Source: Ophiodon elongatus
Taxonomy: Eukaryota > Chordata > Actinopteri > Perciformes > Hexagrammidae
Assembly: GCA_016806645.1 (NCBI GenBank)
Contig: JACSYO010001682.1
Span: forward strand, 3,726,501 to 3,790,500
Length of the DNA: 64,000 nucleotides
Reading direction: 5' to 3'
The notes under the pieces were generated by a model that saw only the letters and a list, made by a program, of their open reading frames with translations, searched no databases and was not told where the DNA came from. This document shows positions 1-13,399 of this stretch, in pieces (positions within the stretch are counted from its first letter, which is position 1; each line of letters begins with the position of its first letter). A program made the translations under genes and the position numbers.

Positions 1-623
1 AGGGGCCGCGCCGTGTCTGTCGGTGTGAAGGAGAGGTATAGGAGAGAGAGACAGAGTCCTGCTCTCACATTTACCAGCTATTCTACACTGACAGGGCAAA
101 GACAAGCATGTCAGTCAGCAGAGGATAAGCTCACACCTGACCGTGACCTGAAGGATGTTTAGACGACATTCCTCAGCTGGAATCCTGCTGGAGGTGATGT
201 GACGTGAAGTGATGCTGTTTTGTCTGTAACTCTGATCTGTTGCCTCCTCTTGTTTCAGCCATTTCTTCCCTGTTTTTATTTTTTGTTGTTTTAAAATATC
301 ATTATGTTCCTGTTTTGTGTACAGCCCAGTGGCCAGAACAGTTTTGGCATCGTACGATTCTGCAAACCACGGGTCACTTTAAATGATGATGTTTCTGATC
401 CGCAATTTTTTTTTTTTACTTCATATCACCCTCGTGCAGTTGCAGAAACGCACAATGACCCGTGATTAACGTTGTGAAATGTTTGTTTAGGTTTAGGCAA
501 CAACACTACTTAGTTAAGATTCGAAAGAACATCATGATTTGTGTTAAAATAATTAAGTATTAACTGAAAGCAACAACGTAACTACTGTAAATAAATGACT
601 AACTAAACAACTAAATTAAAAAA

Positions 624-661
624 ATCGCTTTGGATAAAAGCGTCAGCTAAAGGAAATGTAA
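624..661 (+). repeat. Conserved 3' tail of a teleost retroposon
   Basis: TCGCTTTGGATAAAAGCGTC followed by AGCTAAAGGAAATGTA matches a tail motif (GCTTTGGATAAAAGCGTCTG CTAAATGAATAAATG) that I recall as very common in fish genomes. The body of the element is not recognisable upstream. Confidence 0.6.
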
Positions 662-3600
662 TGAAACGTAAAATACATTTCATCAGGCAGCACATCAGGC
701 AAAAATTCACATTAAGTCTTCCAACAAGCTGTTTTGTTCTTATTCTCATACGTGTGCTTACCTGTTATGGTGTGAAATAATTTCAGACCATGGACGTGAG
801 AAGAGAACTGGACATTGTGTTGGAAGATGGTCGCATTCATTCTAATCTAAGTTGCTCACTGGATATATATCCCGAAAAAAATTTCTCAGACTTCGTAGTT
901 TTTGGTCCCACAGATAGCGCATGCACGCTGTAGTCTGGACGAGCCTGGGGACTTCCTGTTGGCTCCCTGCACACACGAATAGCATGAAAATAATTACATT
1001 TATTTAACAATAAACTACGGCTTGTCCTATTAACTCAAGATATTTGCTCACGTGTTGTTTTATTTATATATGTTATAAAATAAAAAATTTATTAAAAAAT
1101 AAATTAAAAAAAAGATGTGAAAAGAAGAGTCATGTGAAGCTGCAGGTTGGCCAGCCCCATCCTAAGACATAATATACAATAAACAATAAAAACCTAACAA
1201 ACTGTTTGATTATGAGTAGTAAGTAGAGAGATGAAACAATATCCATGGCAACTGTTGCCTGAGGTCATCATTTCGATAAAAAATTGTATAGTAGTAAAAA
1301 CTTTTAAAATTTCAAAAGCAGTCCAAATATGAATTTTATCACACACTGACATCAAAAGGTGAAAATAACCCCCTCAGTGGTCCTGGGTTGAGATGTTCAG
1401 GGAGATTACAGAACAGACATTGAGGAACACCCTTTATACAGATACACCCTCTTCTGGTGACTAATTTGAGTGGACTAAACCAAAGTTCACTTTACAAAGA
1501 GAGAAACAGACAATTTTGCAAAATAAATATTACTAATTAAAACAATTCTGACCCTCAAAATCAAAAAGGGGGGCACCTTTTGTCCAAGACTTGTCTGAGG
1601 GGACGCTTAGAGTCTCAGGCTTTGGAAACCCCTAGTCTAAGACATACTTCCCCACTTAATCTTGAAACATGGTTGAACCAGGAAGTATTTATGACACATT
1701 GGGATCCGCTGCAGAACCCTTTGCCCGACCACTTAGAAAGCAGATAGTAAAAAGGTAAGACAACTTCTTATTGCAGGTGTGATAGTTGTGCTTAGCATAG
1801 CCACGTTACATGAACAAGAGGTACCAACAGTTCAATGTAGGAAGAAAATCTTTAAGCTAAAATAGTAGAAAACAGGAGGGGAAGGAGTATGAAAGCTGCA
1901 CCAATGAAGGTTTCCATTTGGACTCCAAATGAATGCTAACGCCTGCTCAGTGTCCTCTGAATGTGTGGATAAGGAAATGTTTGCTAACATGTTGTGTTAT
2001 CAGCTTTTAAGATTGTTCCAAAGTGGCCTGAATAAAAAAAAAAAAAATCAATGAATATAGGTGTACTATTGATTACCACCTTCCAATAAATGGAAAGACA
2101 TGTGCTCACAGAGCTTGGCGGGCTGTTAAACAATAGAATACCTCCCCGCTGGCCCAACTGGTCATTTCTGTTTCATGCTCTATGTAGGCCTTTTCTTTCA
2201 TGGCTCTAAAAATCCTTTGTTGCAACACTTATCATGAAATAAATTCTACGAGATGGTGTCAGCTAAAAGGCTGCAGCTCAAGTCTTCCTGAATTCTCATC
2301 CAATTTAGCGATGGAAACGAGGCCTGCTGTAGGCAAACCGTTTTTCCTGATGCCAGTAATGATTAGCTGAGACACCAGACAGATTCCCTGTGTGTTTGGA
2401 GACTGACTCAGGAGTAACGCGAAATTCCGTCATGCGTGTTTATTTGGCTGTTGGTTGGGGGACCAACATGCATTGCTTAGACTTAAGATAAACTCAGCAG
2501 GGCTGAACTGTCTCTGTGGGCTGAGCTGCAGAGTTTGGGTTTAACCCTCTGATGTCTGCTGTTCGGTTGCACACCAGTGCCTCGGGATCTCTTTCTGTAG
2601 TAAATTAATTTACATTTGGAGGATTTTCTAAAGATGCTGGCTTCCTGTGGAGCCAGGCAGATCAAAGTGTCTCATTCTGTGTGTTTGATGATGTTTGATG
2701 TTTGCTTTGAGTGTGAATGTTGCTGACTTTTTGCTGTCTTTTTCTCGGCACAGCGGGGGGTGCTCCTTCCTGCCTTTTACTTTCTGCCCTTCCTCGCCCA
2801 AATTCGGTAAGTTGCGTTTTACTTTTTTCCTGCTTTGATTCAGCTTTCCCTTTGCCGACATATTATTAATCACCTCGTGATATCTCCCCAACAACCATTT
2901 GATGGATGATGTGAGGCCAAGTGCAATTCTAGCCCAAAGTAGCGTAAAATCTCTGAGATTTAGTGTCATGGATCAGTAAAATATCCAGCTTCAGAAACCT
3001 CTGAACTAACATAAGAGATATTTAGGTTCTGATTTCATATAATGAGGCTGGTTATCCTCCACAGTCATTTTCAGTTGTTACCGAAGCTGCAGTAGTGGTT
3101 GCTAACAGCAGTTTAGTTGGTGTTTGTCATATTGATGGAAGAAATGCTGAATTCAAACGTTTGTAAAATTGTAATATGTTGTTGCAAGCTGTAGCTCATC
3201 TCACCATGCTTGTTGCCATCTTTTGTTGTTCTTGCACAGGTAGGTGACGATTCAAAGGCCTGGAAGCGGACTAAATAAAGGTAGCAGATTCTAACTGCAT
3301 GCTGGTGCTCCTCCCACTGTTTTAGGGAAACTCATGCTCGAACCGATTGCTATCAGGAAACACATCACAAGTGCTGTTTCTTATGATTTATGCTGTGTTG
3401 TCCTTGCCTTTTGCCATGACAAGCCATGCAACATGTGCGTGTCAAGTGTGGTTGTGTGCCGCTCTCTTGAAGTTGGGGAAGACGTTGTAAATAGTTCACC
3501 AATGCTTTTGAAAGTATTCATTGTTTCTGATGCTTTGGTGCGCATATTATTCCATAGTCTAGGTGTTGACCCTTGACCTTCAAGGATTAGTGACATGGTT

Positions 3601-3975
3601 GGACGGTTGCACTTGCAGAAAAGTGGCTGTGTGCACACCCCGTCCTATATTTAGTCCAGGTTTTTGTTGGGGAGCCTCTCTTTATCACCGTTTCTGTGCT
3701 AGGTGGTCTTTTGAATACTGTGCGATGTTGTCATGTTATGCTGTATCGCTGTTTTTAAAGTATTTTTGACTGATATTTGTATATATTATTGTGGTTTCTA
3801 TCACTTCTTTTTATGACTCTCTGATAATGCATCTGTGGGATTGTATTGAGTGTATTTTTAGTTATTTGTGCCTCTACCTTCTTCTTTGTCATGTTAGCCA
3901 TTTCTCCGATGAAGACCTGATAGAATATCGAACTAAAAAAAGGCAATGTTCGTATTGTTTTAGAAACTTTAATCC

Positions 3976-4297
3976 AACGTGCACCAATACGGATATCGGT
4001 TCGACTGACTCGAATAGCTGTATCGTGCATTGTTGACAATATGCCCGATTTGGTATCAGATACCATAAATACAGTACATTTATATTAATGCATTTATTAG
4101 TTGTTTTTTGTTTTAGTTAGAGAAGCAATGTAACAGTAAAGCCTGATGTTGCCTTACACATAAAATAATTATCACTTATTAATTAATAATACAGCTTATT
4201 AATTAACACCGGTATAGGATCGATACTCAGGATCGGCCAATACCCAAAGCTCAGATATTCTATATCGGGACAGAAAAAGTTGGATCGGTGCATCCCT
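3976..4297. mobile_element. Degenerate TIR element, hAT-like remnant
   Basis: Left end ACGTGCACCAATACGGATAT and right end, read inverted, AGGGATGCACCGATCC share a GTGCACC/ATGCACCGAT terminal motif. The inside has repeated ATCGG/CCGAT words. Ends of the AGGGATGCACCGATC type are common in fish non-autonomous hAT elements. About 320 bp, no coding capacity. Confidence 0.45.
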
Positions 4298-5471
4298 TGG
4301 GTGCACATACTCCCTTGTCCTTGTTTTTGGAGTTCAGCAGTTGTTACTTATTTATTGGTTAGGATGCTCCTGTATTCAGTTTCTAACAGTTGCACCAAAG
4401 ACCTCACAGATTTCACTCATTTTAACTACTGCTCTCAAAATTTTAATTAAGCATTTCGTAACAGGAATACAACTATGCTCATTAAGTGTTTCTTCATTTT
4501 CAGATAAAAAGAAAATGTGCTGCATTGCACAATTGAGGGGTGGGGGTGTGTGTGTGTGGGGGGGGAGGCATTCTCACATTGACTGGCAGCTGTAATTGGT
4601 TGCTGACTTGCATGCAACATTAAAATAAACAATTCCTGAAAAAAATGTACAATGCAAAGATAACCGCTTTCCCCCGGCAGCTGTGATGTGTTAACTGGCC
4701 CCTATGCCCACTCTCTCAGATCTGTGTGTGTGTGTTTAGACACAGCTATTGTTGCTAATCTGATTTGGTTAAATGTCCCCGGGGCGCTCACAAAGCAGAA
4801 CCTCCTCACCTTTAACCTCCTCCTCCTCGTCTCTCCCTCTCCCCTACTCAGAAAAGAACTGACCATTTCAAGAGGAGGACAATCAGTTTAAATATTTTGA
4901 TACAGACAATATTTTGTGTGAAGGTGAGCTAATTTATTTTAATAGCATTTTTTTGGAAAAAAACCTGACGACTTATGAAACACTCACCATCTGCGAAATC
5001 TTGAAAGTGAGTCAAATGAATTCTGAACGCACATGCAAAAACTATCTATGTAAATTATCAGCTTGGACTCAACACTATGTTTCAGGCCTGTATTGGCGTC
5101 GTTACATTTCCAGTGGACTAAAAACATTTTATTTTCTCACTTTATCTTTTCTCCCCACAATCTGCCATCTGAGCGTTTGACAGGAACACTGACAGCGAGC
5201 AGCAGCTGCTGCAGACATGTGTTTAACATGCACTTTGAGGCTCGTAGACGTTTGACGTCAGCTCTGCAGACGCCTGTCTGAGCAGAGCGGAGATGTCGGT
5301 GGTGTTGGTTTAGCCTCATTATCCCACATCCAGCATGTTTCCAGGCAGACGAGTGTTGGTGTGTTTACTTCTCTTTGCTGAGGCTGAACTGTGATATTCA
5401 GCTGACCTCAAAGCTAACAATCGCCCATTCTGTCTCTCCCCCCTTTTCTCTCCCTCCTGTCTCCCTTCTAC

Positions 5472-5605
5472 CTGGGGCAAAGTCTTATGTAAAACACATT
5501 TATTTTTAATAGATTTTTTAATGAATTTTTTAGCTGCCTATTAATAATGCCATTAGTGGTGGCAGAGCGGCGTCAGACAGCAGCCCGGCCTGCTAATCCT
5601 GCCCC
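5472..5605. promoter_or_regulatory. Candidate conserved noncoding element
   Basis: A unique AT-rich block with several homeobox-like words (TTTAATGAAT, ATTAATAATGCCATTAG) followed by GC-rich sequence, next to a CA tract. Composition alone suggests regulatory DNA; conservation could not be tested. Confidence 0.25.
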
Positions 5606-5750
5606 CCAGCCCTGGCAAATGCAACTAATCCAGGCCCCTGCTTTGGCTCCAAGTAGGCCTCACACACACACCAGAACACACACACAAGTATGTGCAAACA
5701 CAAACTGTATGTAAAACACTTACACACACACACACGCACGCGCGCTCACA

Positions 5751-5754
<4 letters not shown>

Positions 5755-5835
<81 letters not shown>
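5755..5835. repeat. (CA)40 microsatellite
   Basis: Uninterrupted CA dinucleotides. Confidence 0.99.
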
Positions 5836-5837
<2 letters not shown>

Positions 5838-6230
5838 TTGGTTAATCCTCATGGTGTGTATGTGTTCAAACAGTCGCTCTGCTTCATCTCTTTCTCACTG
5901 TCTTTTCACACGCCCCTCCTCTTCTTCTTCACTCGCTCACCAGCCCTCCCCCTCCTCCTTTTAATCCTTCTGTCGCTCCCTCTCTCCTCCCTCCCTCATT
6001 CATGCCTTTCCTTTGCCTCCCACCTTATTTCTCTCTCATCCCTCTTCCATGCACTCCCCTCCCCTCCCCTCCCATCTTGACCTGCTCCCTCATTTTTTTT
6101 TCTTCTCACTTCGCCTTCGCCTCCCTCCTCAACCGCCTTTCTTCTTCTTCTCCCCTGGGCACCCAGCAGGCCTGGCCTTGGTGCTCGACTCCTCACGGAG
6201 GCTCCTTACCTGGGGCCCTGAGTGTGCACT

Positions 6231-6324
<94 letters not shown>

Positions 6325-6328
6325 CACA
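6231..6328. repeat. (CA)n microsatellite, ~98 bp
   Basis: CA repeat with two CG interruptions. Confidence 0.99.
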
Positions 6329-6349
6329 TCTGTGGATGTTACAAAAAGT

Positions 6350-6490
6350 CAGTGCCGAGCAGGGAAATGGTGAGCTGCTTAGAGCCTTAATAGAATTTGA
6401 GCCCGGCTCAGAGAGCGGTGGAGAAAAGGTGTTAATTACTACTGGTTTTAATGCTAATTAAATGTTTCAATTAATGCTGTGTTTGTTGCC
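6350..6490. promoter_or_regulatory. Candidate conserved noncoding element
   Basis: A unique block beside a CA tract, with clustered TAATTA/TTAATT homeobox core words (GTTAATTACT, GCTAATTAAATG, TCAATTAATGC). Regulatory role inferred. Confidence 0.28.
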
Positions 6491-7408
6491 AAAATGTGTG
6501 TCAGTAATTGACGAACGGCAATAAGGTGTTTGAAGGCATTAAACAAAGAGAGAAAGAGAGAGAGCACTCTACCTCCTATGTGCCAGAGCCTGGAGCTGTA
6601 CAGCATGGGAAATTTCATTCATGAGGTGAAGGAAAAAAAAGGGGGCTGGAACAGATTCAACACAGCTGTTTTCCATAAAACCGTTCATGGCCTCCATCAA
6701 ATGTAGCGTTTGTGTCTAGGCTGTGCTGCTATACGATGTACTGGACAGAGGGGACGCTGGAACTTTGACAGGAGAACAATACAAACGGGCAGAGTTTACT
6801 AGTTCTCATTGTCAAAAGTTAAACTTATTTGTAGAGAAAGCCAAACGTCATGACTAAATGTGACTCCAAACTGGTTTGTACCAAGACTTTGTGCCCCCTA
6901 CACCACCGGTTGTTGTGTGCCCTGTTACAAGAGGACAAGTTTGTAGAAAAGGAAAACTCTTGTGAGATAATGCTCCCAAGTACTTATAAAACAATAAATG
7001 GTTGAACGGTAAAATGTTTGAGTTGCAGATAAAGTCGTCAGGTGCGTAGGAAGACACCGAGGGTCAACAACAAGAATACTTTATTTTCAATTAAAGTTAA
7101 CTTCAGCAGTTCATGAGAAAAATACAAAAGTGTCTGAGAAATGGACGTCGATGCGGATACCACAGTGTTTTGAGTTTTGGAGACTTTCACAGATGGACTC
7201 CAGTGAATGACCCGAGCAGCATTAATAAACTTACTGCTGTTCACGTCGTGGGTCTACAGAGACAACTGGCAGGACCCAGTTCATTCATATTAAAGTTGCT
7301 CAGTGGCGCATGAAGCCAAAATGGCTCGACTGCCAGGTATAAAATGACCCGGATCATCCGCATCTATGGGCCCGTAGAGCAAGCGCACTAGCGCTTCCTT
7401 TAACCCCG

Positions 7409-7473
7409 CCTCCCAGCCTCCCAGCCTCCCAGCCTCCCAGCCTCCCAGCCTCCCAGCCTCCCAGCCTCCCAGC
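7409..7473. repeat. 8-bp tandem repeat (TCCCAGCC)8
   Basis: About eight perfect copies of an 8-bp unit between two unique flanks. A minisatellite-like array; no spacers, so not CRISPR. Confidence 0.97.
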
Positions 7474-8592
7474 TGCGGTTAGCTCGCATGAGCGGACGGA
7501 GGAAAATAACTCTGGATTCGGCAATTAGTGCATTTTACAACTTTTGTGACTTAATGATTTAAAAAGGGCTGTTCATACTGGGATGTTGATTTACCAAAAA
7601 AAATAAAAAAAAATAAAAAGATCCCCCAAGTTACAGACGTCTATTTCATAATGTAAGGTGGAAAGGAAAAAGTCCTTTTGGGCCTCATGGCATCACGTGA
7701 CAGACCTGGAAATTGTAATTCCACGGCTTGGCCACTACGAAAATTGGCTTCAAAGCCCAATGCTCTTCCTGGGGGTTTGGTTCAGATGAAAAAGCCAGCT
7801 CCTGAAGTCAGAGAGGTGACAAACTCATTTGCAGTGTTTTTTTGCCCTGAAAGTTGCAAAAAAATTAAATGCCATTTCTACAATACGTCCTCCTATCCTT
7901 CAGTTGGATTCAAAACAGGTCACTTGTTGTTTGAGCAGCGGCATAACTATCCACCAGATTACATTGTGATCTATAATGACAATTTTGTCCTGCTAACAAA
8001 TGGACAAATAAGCAAACACACAGTACTGGGTCCCCTGTAAAGATTTTTTTTTTAAACTGTCCATAAGCACAGAGTTTCTCTGCTGTTTAACAGACAGGCG
8101 AGTCACCTCGTCCTGTAAAGCTAAACGGGAACTAACTTGGGTTTCCGTGGAGTGTTTTAGAGCTCTGATGATCTCAAGGCCTTTTCAGCGAGCGAGTTCT
8201 GGCTTGACAAATCAAAACTTAAGGGAGCCAATATCAGCTATTGGCAACAGCTGATTAAAGTAATTTGTATTGAGTGTTGAGCTTCAAAACAAGCAACTGA
8301 ACGTTCCTCACAAAGACCTGACTTCAGCTCTCTATCACCGATGAGTGCCGTCTAAGAAAGATGCAATGCTGTTAAAAACTTTTACAGTTTCCTTTCTTTT
8401 GTCAATGTTGAGCAGGCTGGTGTTCATCTTCATGTTGTCACTGTGTGTAGAGCACAGGTGTGTGTGTGTGTGTGTGTGTGTGTTGCCCTGGGTGATACAC
8501 TGCAGACACAGACAGTCCATCATGCTGAATTATAACCTCACAGAGGAGCCAGCGACGCACTCACAACTGCTTTGTGTTCACTTTACACACGC

Positions 8593-8594
<2 letters not shown>

Positions 8595-8654
<60 letters not shown>
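8595..8654. repeat. (TG)30 microsatellite
   Basis: Pure TG run followed by a G-rich stretch (8662-8677). Confidence 0.99.
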
Positions 8655-8661
<7 letters not shown>

Positions 8662-8941
8662 TGGGGGGGGGAGGGGGGCTGTTTTTGCTTGTGCATACTC
8701 TTGTGTGTGTGCGTATGTGTGTGTGTGTCACACTTGCTGCACACTGATATGAATTCCATCTGACTTGCTATGCAAATCAAAAGACTCTAGGTAGAGTAGT
8801 GCTAATCGCCCGGTGGCTCTTCGGGCAGCGTGTGTGTGTGTGTGTGTGTGTGTGCGCGTGTCCTAGGGCTTTCGGGATAAGGATGTGAAATTCCAGATCA
8901 GCGTTTCGGTGCTGAAGCCTGTAGGCTCCTGTCAATCCTGT

Positions 8942-8943
<2 letters not shown>

Positions 8944-9026
<83 letters not shown>
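8944..9026. repeat. (AC)41 microsatellite
   Basis: Pure AC run. Confidence 0.99.
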
Positions 9027-9027
<1 letters not shown>

Positions 9028-10309
9028 CTCTCTGTGAGTTTGTGGCTCAGATTAGCATAATTAAGTCATTTGTTGTGGTTGGGGCTGATAAAATCATTGA
9101 ATTATTCAATACCAACAATATCACAGGATAGATAAATCTGTGTGTTTGCATACGTGTGCAGGTGTCACTGTGCACCCCAATACCTCCCCTACCATCACCC
9201 ACAATGCACTGCGCTCCTGGCAATGATCCGGCGGGCCCAATCAATTGCTCCTCCAACCGGCATCACGACAATCCATCACAGCACAACGCATCCTCCCCAC
9301 CAGCTTGTTAATTTGTTTCCATGGCGACATCTGCAACATTGCAGATGTTGTGACACCGTTGATTATTCACAGATGATTTTAAGATTTCTAAAATGTTGCA
9401 TTATTATGCTTAAATCATATTTATTCTCCCTCTACTGTGTTTGAAAACAAAGCATTGCTTTGTGTTGCTGCAACGAAACAGCGTCAGCATCTTCTGCATG
9501 TCTGAAAGCAGCGTGAAAGTTCTTTTACTGAACACTAACGGCAAAACTAAATGGATTGTGGGGAAGAAAGAGGAGGAGGAGGAGGAGGGGGGAGGGGGAT
9601 GGTAAAAGTACTTTGAAGTACAGCAGTTGTGCGCCAAGGACAATAGAAAGAGTTTGATGAGAGTGGAGAAATGCTGTAATTATGGGGGTGTTGCAGGGAA
9701 AATGAAACAATGTTCGTAGAGGTAAACTACAACTCGGTATACAAAGGAGGTGTGGGCTTTGTGTACTCGTGTTTTGGGAACATGGAAGGAAGACTGAACT
9801 GTACAGTGCTCTGAGTTAGGTCAGGGTTTGTTTTAAAACAATGTACATAATCTTCTCCTTTTCTCCCTCAGGTGTAGTTGATATGATTGCTGCTGTTTAA
9901 ACCTGAACTCAATCACTAAAACTCCAGGTTTGTGATTCAGAGAATTCAAATCAAACAACACAATTGACCCTTGGACCCTTTTACTTAAGAATTTGCATCG
10001 TATTCTGAGAAAATAAATCCTGGATGTAGTGCAGTAGATGTACACAGGAATAAACAAACGGATGATTTAAGTGTTACACTTTTTAGTATAACGTCTTATT
10101 TCTGGGTGAATGATTAGAAACAAGAGCTGTGTTTGAGAAAGGCAACGTTTTTTCAGACTGATTTTATTTGTAGAACATGAGACGGGGGACAATGTCAAGT
10201 AAGAATGTGAAAAAATGTGTCCCCTCTACAACAATATATATATTCGGAGATCTTCTAAGTCCACGTGGGCTGCAGCACTACGTACGTGACTCATCTAACA
10301 GTTTTGTTA

Positions 10310-10470
10310 AACACCTTTTTGCTGTCTCTTTTAAGAGTTAGACATCTCTTACTTCAGATGCCAGGCCAGCTTTTTCCTCCTGCTTCCAGTCTTTACGCTA
10401 AGCTAAGCTAAGCTAAGCTAAGCTAAGCTAATTGCCTCCTGGCTCTAGCTCCACACTTGGCAAAATAATA
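10310..10470. mobile_element. MITE fragment with an expanded GCTAA array
   Basis: Shares the central segment CTGCTTCCAGTCTTTACGCT AAGCTAAGC with the complete element at 23166-23570 and the fragment near 35565. The internal GCTAAGCTAA of the family has grown here to seven tandem GCTAA units (10397-10431). Confidence 0.55.
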
Positions 10471-11599
10471 TCTTGTGAGGCTCTGGAGGAGCTTTCTAAA
10501 ATTTGAGAAAATAATGGTCAGGCTTAGACCTGGAAGGTTAACATTTATAAAAGAGAGCTTGCATTACAAACGGGGAACATGGATTTTGAAAGATGAGGTT
10601 GTTTACCAGGCAGGATGGGTCTCATGAAATTATGCTAATTAATGGCATTTTGGGTAATAATCCATTGTTTTGGGAAAAACTAAGAACAAGGGATTAGGCT
10701 TCATTATGGCAGTTGGTGAAAGGAATGAAAGCCAGGTGTAATAATCCCTTCCCACCGGTTTATCCCCTTCTTTGGAACCATGGAGGAAATCGCAAACACC
10801 TTCACCAAATGCTAAGCACAAAAAACTGATCAAAAACTGGACGCTGCTCATTTTTAGGACATAGGATTTGATACAAACAGCTGACAGAATATGCTAGATC
10901 TCGTCTGGCGAAAACAAATATAACTGTTATGTTTTCTAACGTAATATTTGACATATTTCCCGTGGTTTTCGTGCTCCTGATGACTCCCTGGCTCCTCCCT
11001 GGAAGCTGAGCTGAGATCGAACAGAGAGGTAAATAAGGACGGTGATTAAGGGGAATGAGGCGCGAGCCCTCGTTATGTTTGCGTCTTATTTCTTTCTAAT
11101 CAACATTAGTTCAGAGTCATTATTCCTGTGAAGCAATTGAAGCCTCCACACACTCATAACCTCGTCCATTACTCTCAGCTGCCAAGCAGGGGGGAAGAGA
11201 CCGGAGCAGGAGATGGTGGAGGATAGGATGAGCGAGAAAGACAACGTTATTTTTTGGGAAAAAATAAAAACAATAATGTTTCATTTTACATATTTTATGG
11301 ACACAAAAAAATAAGCTGACGGAGCAAATCTCCAGTTGTCCTAATGTTTCAATGCATCTCTCACTGTCGCAAAGTTGAAGTTTGGAAATGAGACTGTTTC
11401 ACATTTTATTTCTGAACACTGAATAATCACCAGCTCTACGGTTCCTCTCAGCTCTATGGGGGGTTTTAGGGTCTTTTTTATAATTTTTTTGGCCACAATT
11501 TTTATATAGTTTTGATTCACTCTCATTGCTTTGATCTACCTTGTTTCCAACAGTAGTAGTCAGTTGTTTAGTAAACCCGCTGTACACTACCTGCTCAGC

Positions 11600-11830
11600 A
11601 TTAAACAGACAAAGTTGACGGCTAGCTGGTGAACATAATGTAGCGTTTAGCCGCTAAAGCGAAGATATTTGCCCTCAGGAGTTGGTGGAGATCAAAAGAG
11701 AGCTAAAACAGGCATAAAACTGTCAAATGGCCAAACTCATGATGGAGAATGAATGATAATGTTGCCTGAGTGTTCGCTGGATGTGTAAATAGGCAGCTTA
11801 CTTTAGCCGATGTCCGGGTTTTCACGGCTT
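11600..11830. repeat. Old dispersed repeat copy
   Basis: GTTGACGGCTAGCTGGTGAA ... CCTCAGGAGTTGGTGGAGAT ... GAGCTAAAA resembles a dispersed fish repeat. Its 3' part (TGCCTGAGTGTTCGCTGGAT) resembles 1945-1985 (CTGCTCAGTGTCCTCTGAAT), suggesting a second decayed copy there. Family unassigned. Confidence 0.35.
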
Positions 11831-12929
11831 GTTGCGCTGCCCCCAAGTAAACAAAATAAACTCTATTGAGAAAAGATTGAGTGATTGCTACACATCACAT
11901 GCACTGACATGCACACCGACCGACTACGTAAGCAAAGCGCAGCTCGGATAACAACACACACAGAGGGAGTGTCGACTACTTCACTACATCTTGACATAGC
12001 AAATAGTAGTTTTCTGCTTTATTAATGCTCTGAATGTTTGGGGATCCTTTAAGGATTGGTTGAGTTTAGGCACAGAAGTCACTTGGCTAAGTTTAGGGAA
12101 AGTTTGCGGTCACGGTTAAAAGAAGGAAAGTAGGAAATGGCAGACAAACTTTGCTGAAGCGTCCATGAACCGAATCATAGGCACATGGTTTTGAGATCCT
12201 GTAGCATTACGCCACGTCTGCCTTTTTTCTCCTGACAGAAGAGCAATAAATTTCAGTGGAATTCAACACAATCCAACACAAAGGTTTTTAATATGAACAA
12301 CCAAGCGCTGAAGACATCAAGACATTGCTCTGACAGTCTGAAGAAGTTAAGTCAGAAGCTCACCCTCACCTGGAGCTGTGTTTGATCCTGTGAGAGGAAG
12401 AAAGAGACGGGAGAAAGGTGAATGACAGAGGGATAGAGGCAGGGAGAATAATGTTACAGAGAACATATGGACACAGAACAAGAAGGAGAAAAGGTGAGGA
12501 TTAAACTTCCTTCTGTGTGTGAAATCTGCAGGTCAAGAACGACAAAATGTATTTTATTGAATTCAGGAAAAGACAGATGCTGTAAAACATGTTGTGCATC
12601 ATGAAGTGGAGCATCCTATCTATCTATTTATTTATTTATCCATCTATCCATATGTCTATCTGATTATCATCTGTCAAAGAGTTTGATCCTCTCAAAACAT
12701 GAATTTGAAATCTGAATATCAAATCACCATGCAAATCACAAGAAATCAGCCATCCAATCAGAGCAGCCGACAAACGGTTGGCGGTGGAATTGCAGGCACA
12801 CACACACACACACACACACATGTATACGTTGAGAAATAAAACACTGTTGTGAGCTGCCACTTTAAGGAAACAGTAAAGTAAAAAAAAACGAAAAAAAAAA
12901 AAAAACTTTAGCAGCAAAAACTAATAATT

Positions 12930-13315
12930 GCAAAGCAGCCAATTAAATTGTGCGGGAGAGATGAAACCGCTCATATTTCCCCTGGTAATTTCATGCTCTA
13001 AACTCGCTTCCGTGCGCACATAAAAAGAGGAGAGAAAATATCATTTCAGAAGCTGACAGAACTCATTGTTCGTGGAATTTTAAATTCAAAAAAGTTAATA
13101 AAGGCGAGTGCGAGATGAAGGGAATTTGCATTTCTCAGATTAACAGCATGTAGAGCAGCGGCGGCGCGCGCAGCCTCGGGTCATCATTTAAGAAACCTTT
13201 GCATATTTTATTTAAGAGTGGCCCGGTTTGGAGCGTAATAAGACAGACAGATAATGATTAGAAGGTCGGGCCTGCAGGGCACAGCCGGGCTGGGCGCTGT
13301 AACGCTCTAATACCC
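12930..13315. promoter_or_regulatory. Candidate conserved noncoding element
   Basis: About 380 bp of unique sequence ending at a CA tract. It has AT-rich words (TTTGCATATTTTATTTAAGA, AATTTGCATTTC octamer-like, AGATAATGATTAG) and a CpG-rich core (GCGGCGGCGCGCGCAGCC). It looks different from the surrounding decayed sequence. Enhancer role inferred. Confidence 0.3.
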
Positions 13316-13316
13316 A

Positions 13317-13317
<1 letters not shown>

Positions 13318-13397
<80 letters not shown>
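13318..13397. repeat. (CA)n microsatellite, ~80 bp
   Basis: CA repeat with CG interruptions. Confidence 0.99.

Positions 13398-13399
<2 letters not shown>

Larger units (their letters stand above)
1..5460. other. Intergenic, no credible gene
   Basis: Mostly AT-rich unique or decayed sequence. It contains a retroposon tail (624-661), a possible old interspersed repeat (1770-1990), a short stretch resembling the edge of a dispersed repeat (about 1560-1650) and a TIR-like remnant (3976-4297). Open frames here are short, lack homology I recognise and have no splice context. Confidence 0.6.
9140..12920. other. Intergenic, no credible gene
   Basis: Holds a fragment of the GCTAA-containing MITE family (10310-10470), an interspersed repeat copy (about 11600-11830), tetranucleotide-like TCTA/TTTA repeats (12616-12660), a short CA tract (12796-12820) and otherwise unremarkable AT-rich sequence. 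Confidence 0.6.

Noticed and set aside
5625..6390. Cys/Val and Thr/His repeat proteins
   Set aside because: Translations of CA/TG microsatellites; the same applies to similar frames throughout the window.
7409..7473. Possible CRISPR-like array
   Set aside because: A contiguous 8-bp tandem repeat with no spacers in a vertebrate genome.
7678..8040. A 120-residue plus-strand open frame ending KHTVLGPL
   Set aside because: Not obviously low complexity, but I recognise no family, see no splice sites or flanking exons, and the surrounding 7300-8060 sequence has the look of a dispersed repeat. A protein search would settle it.
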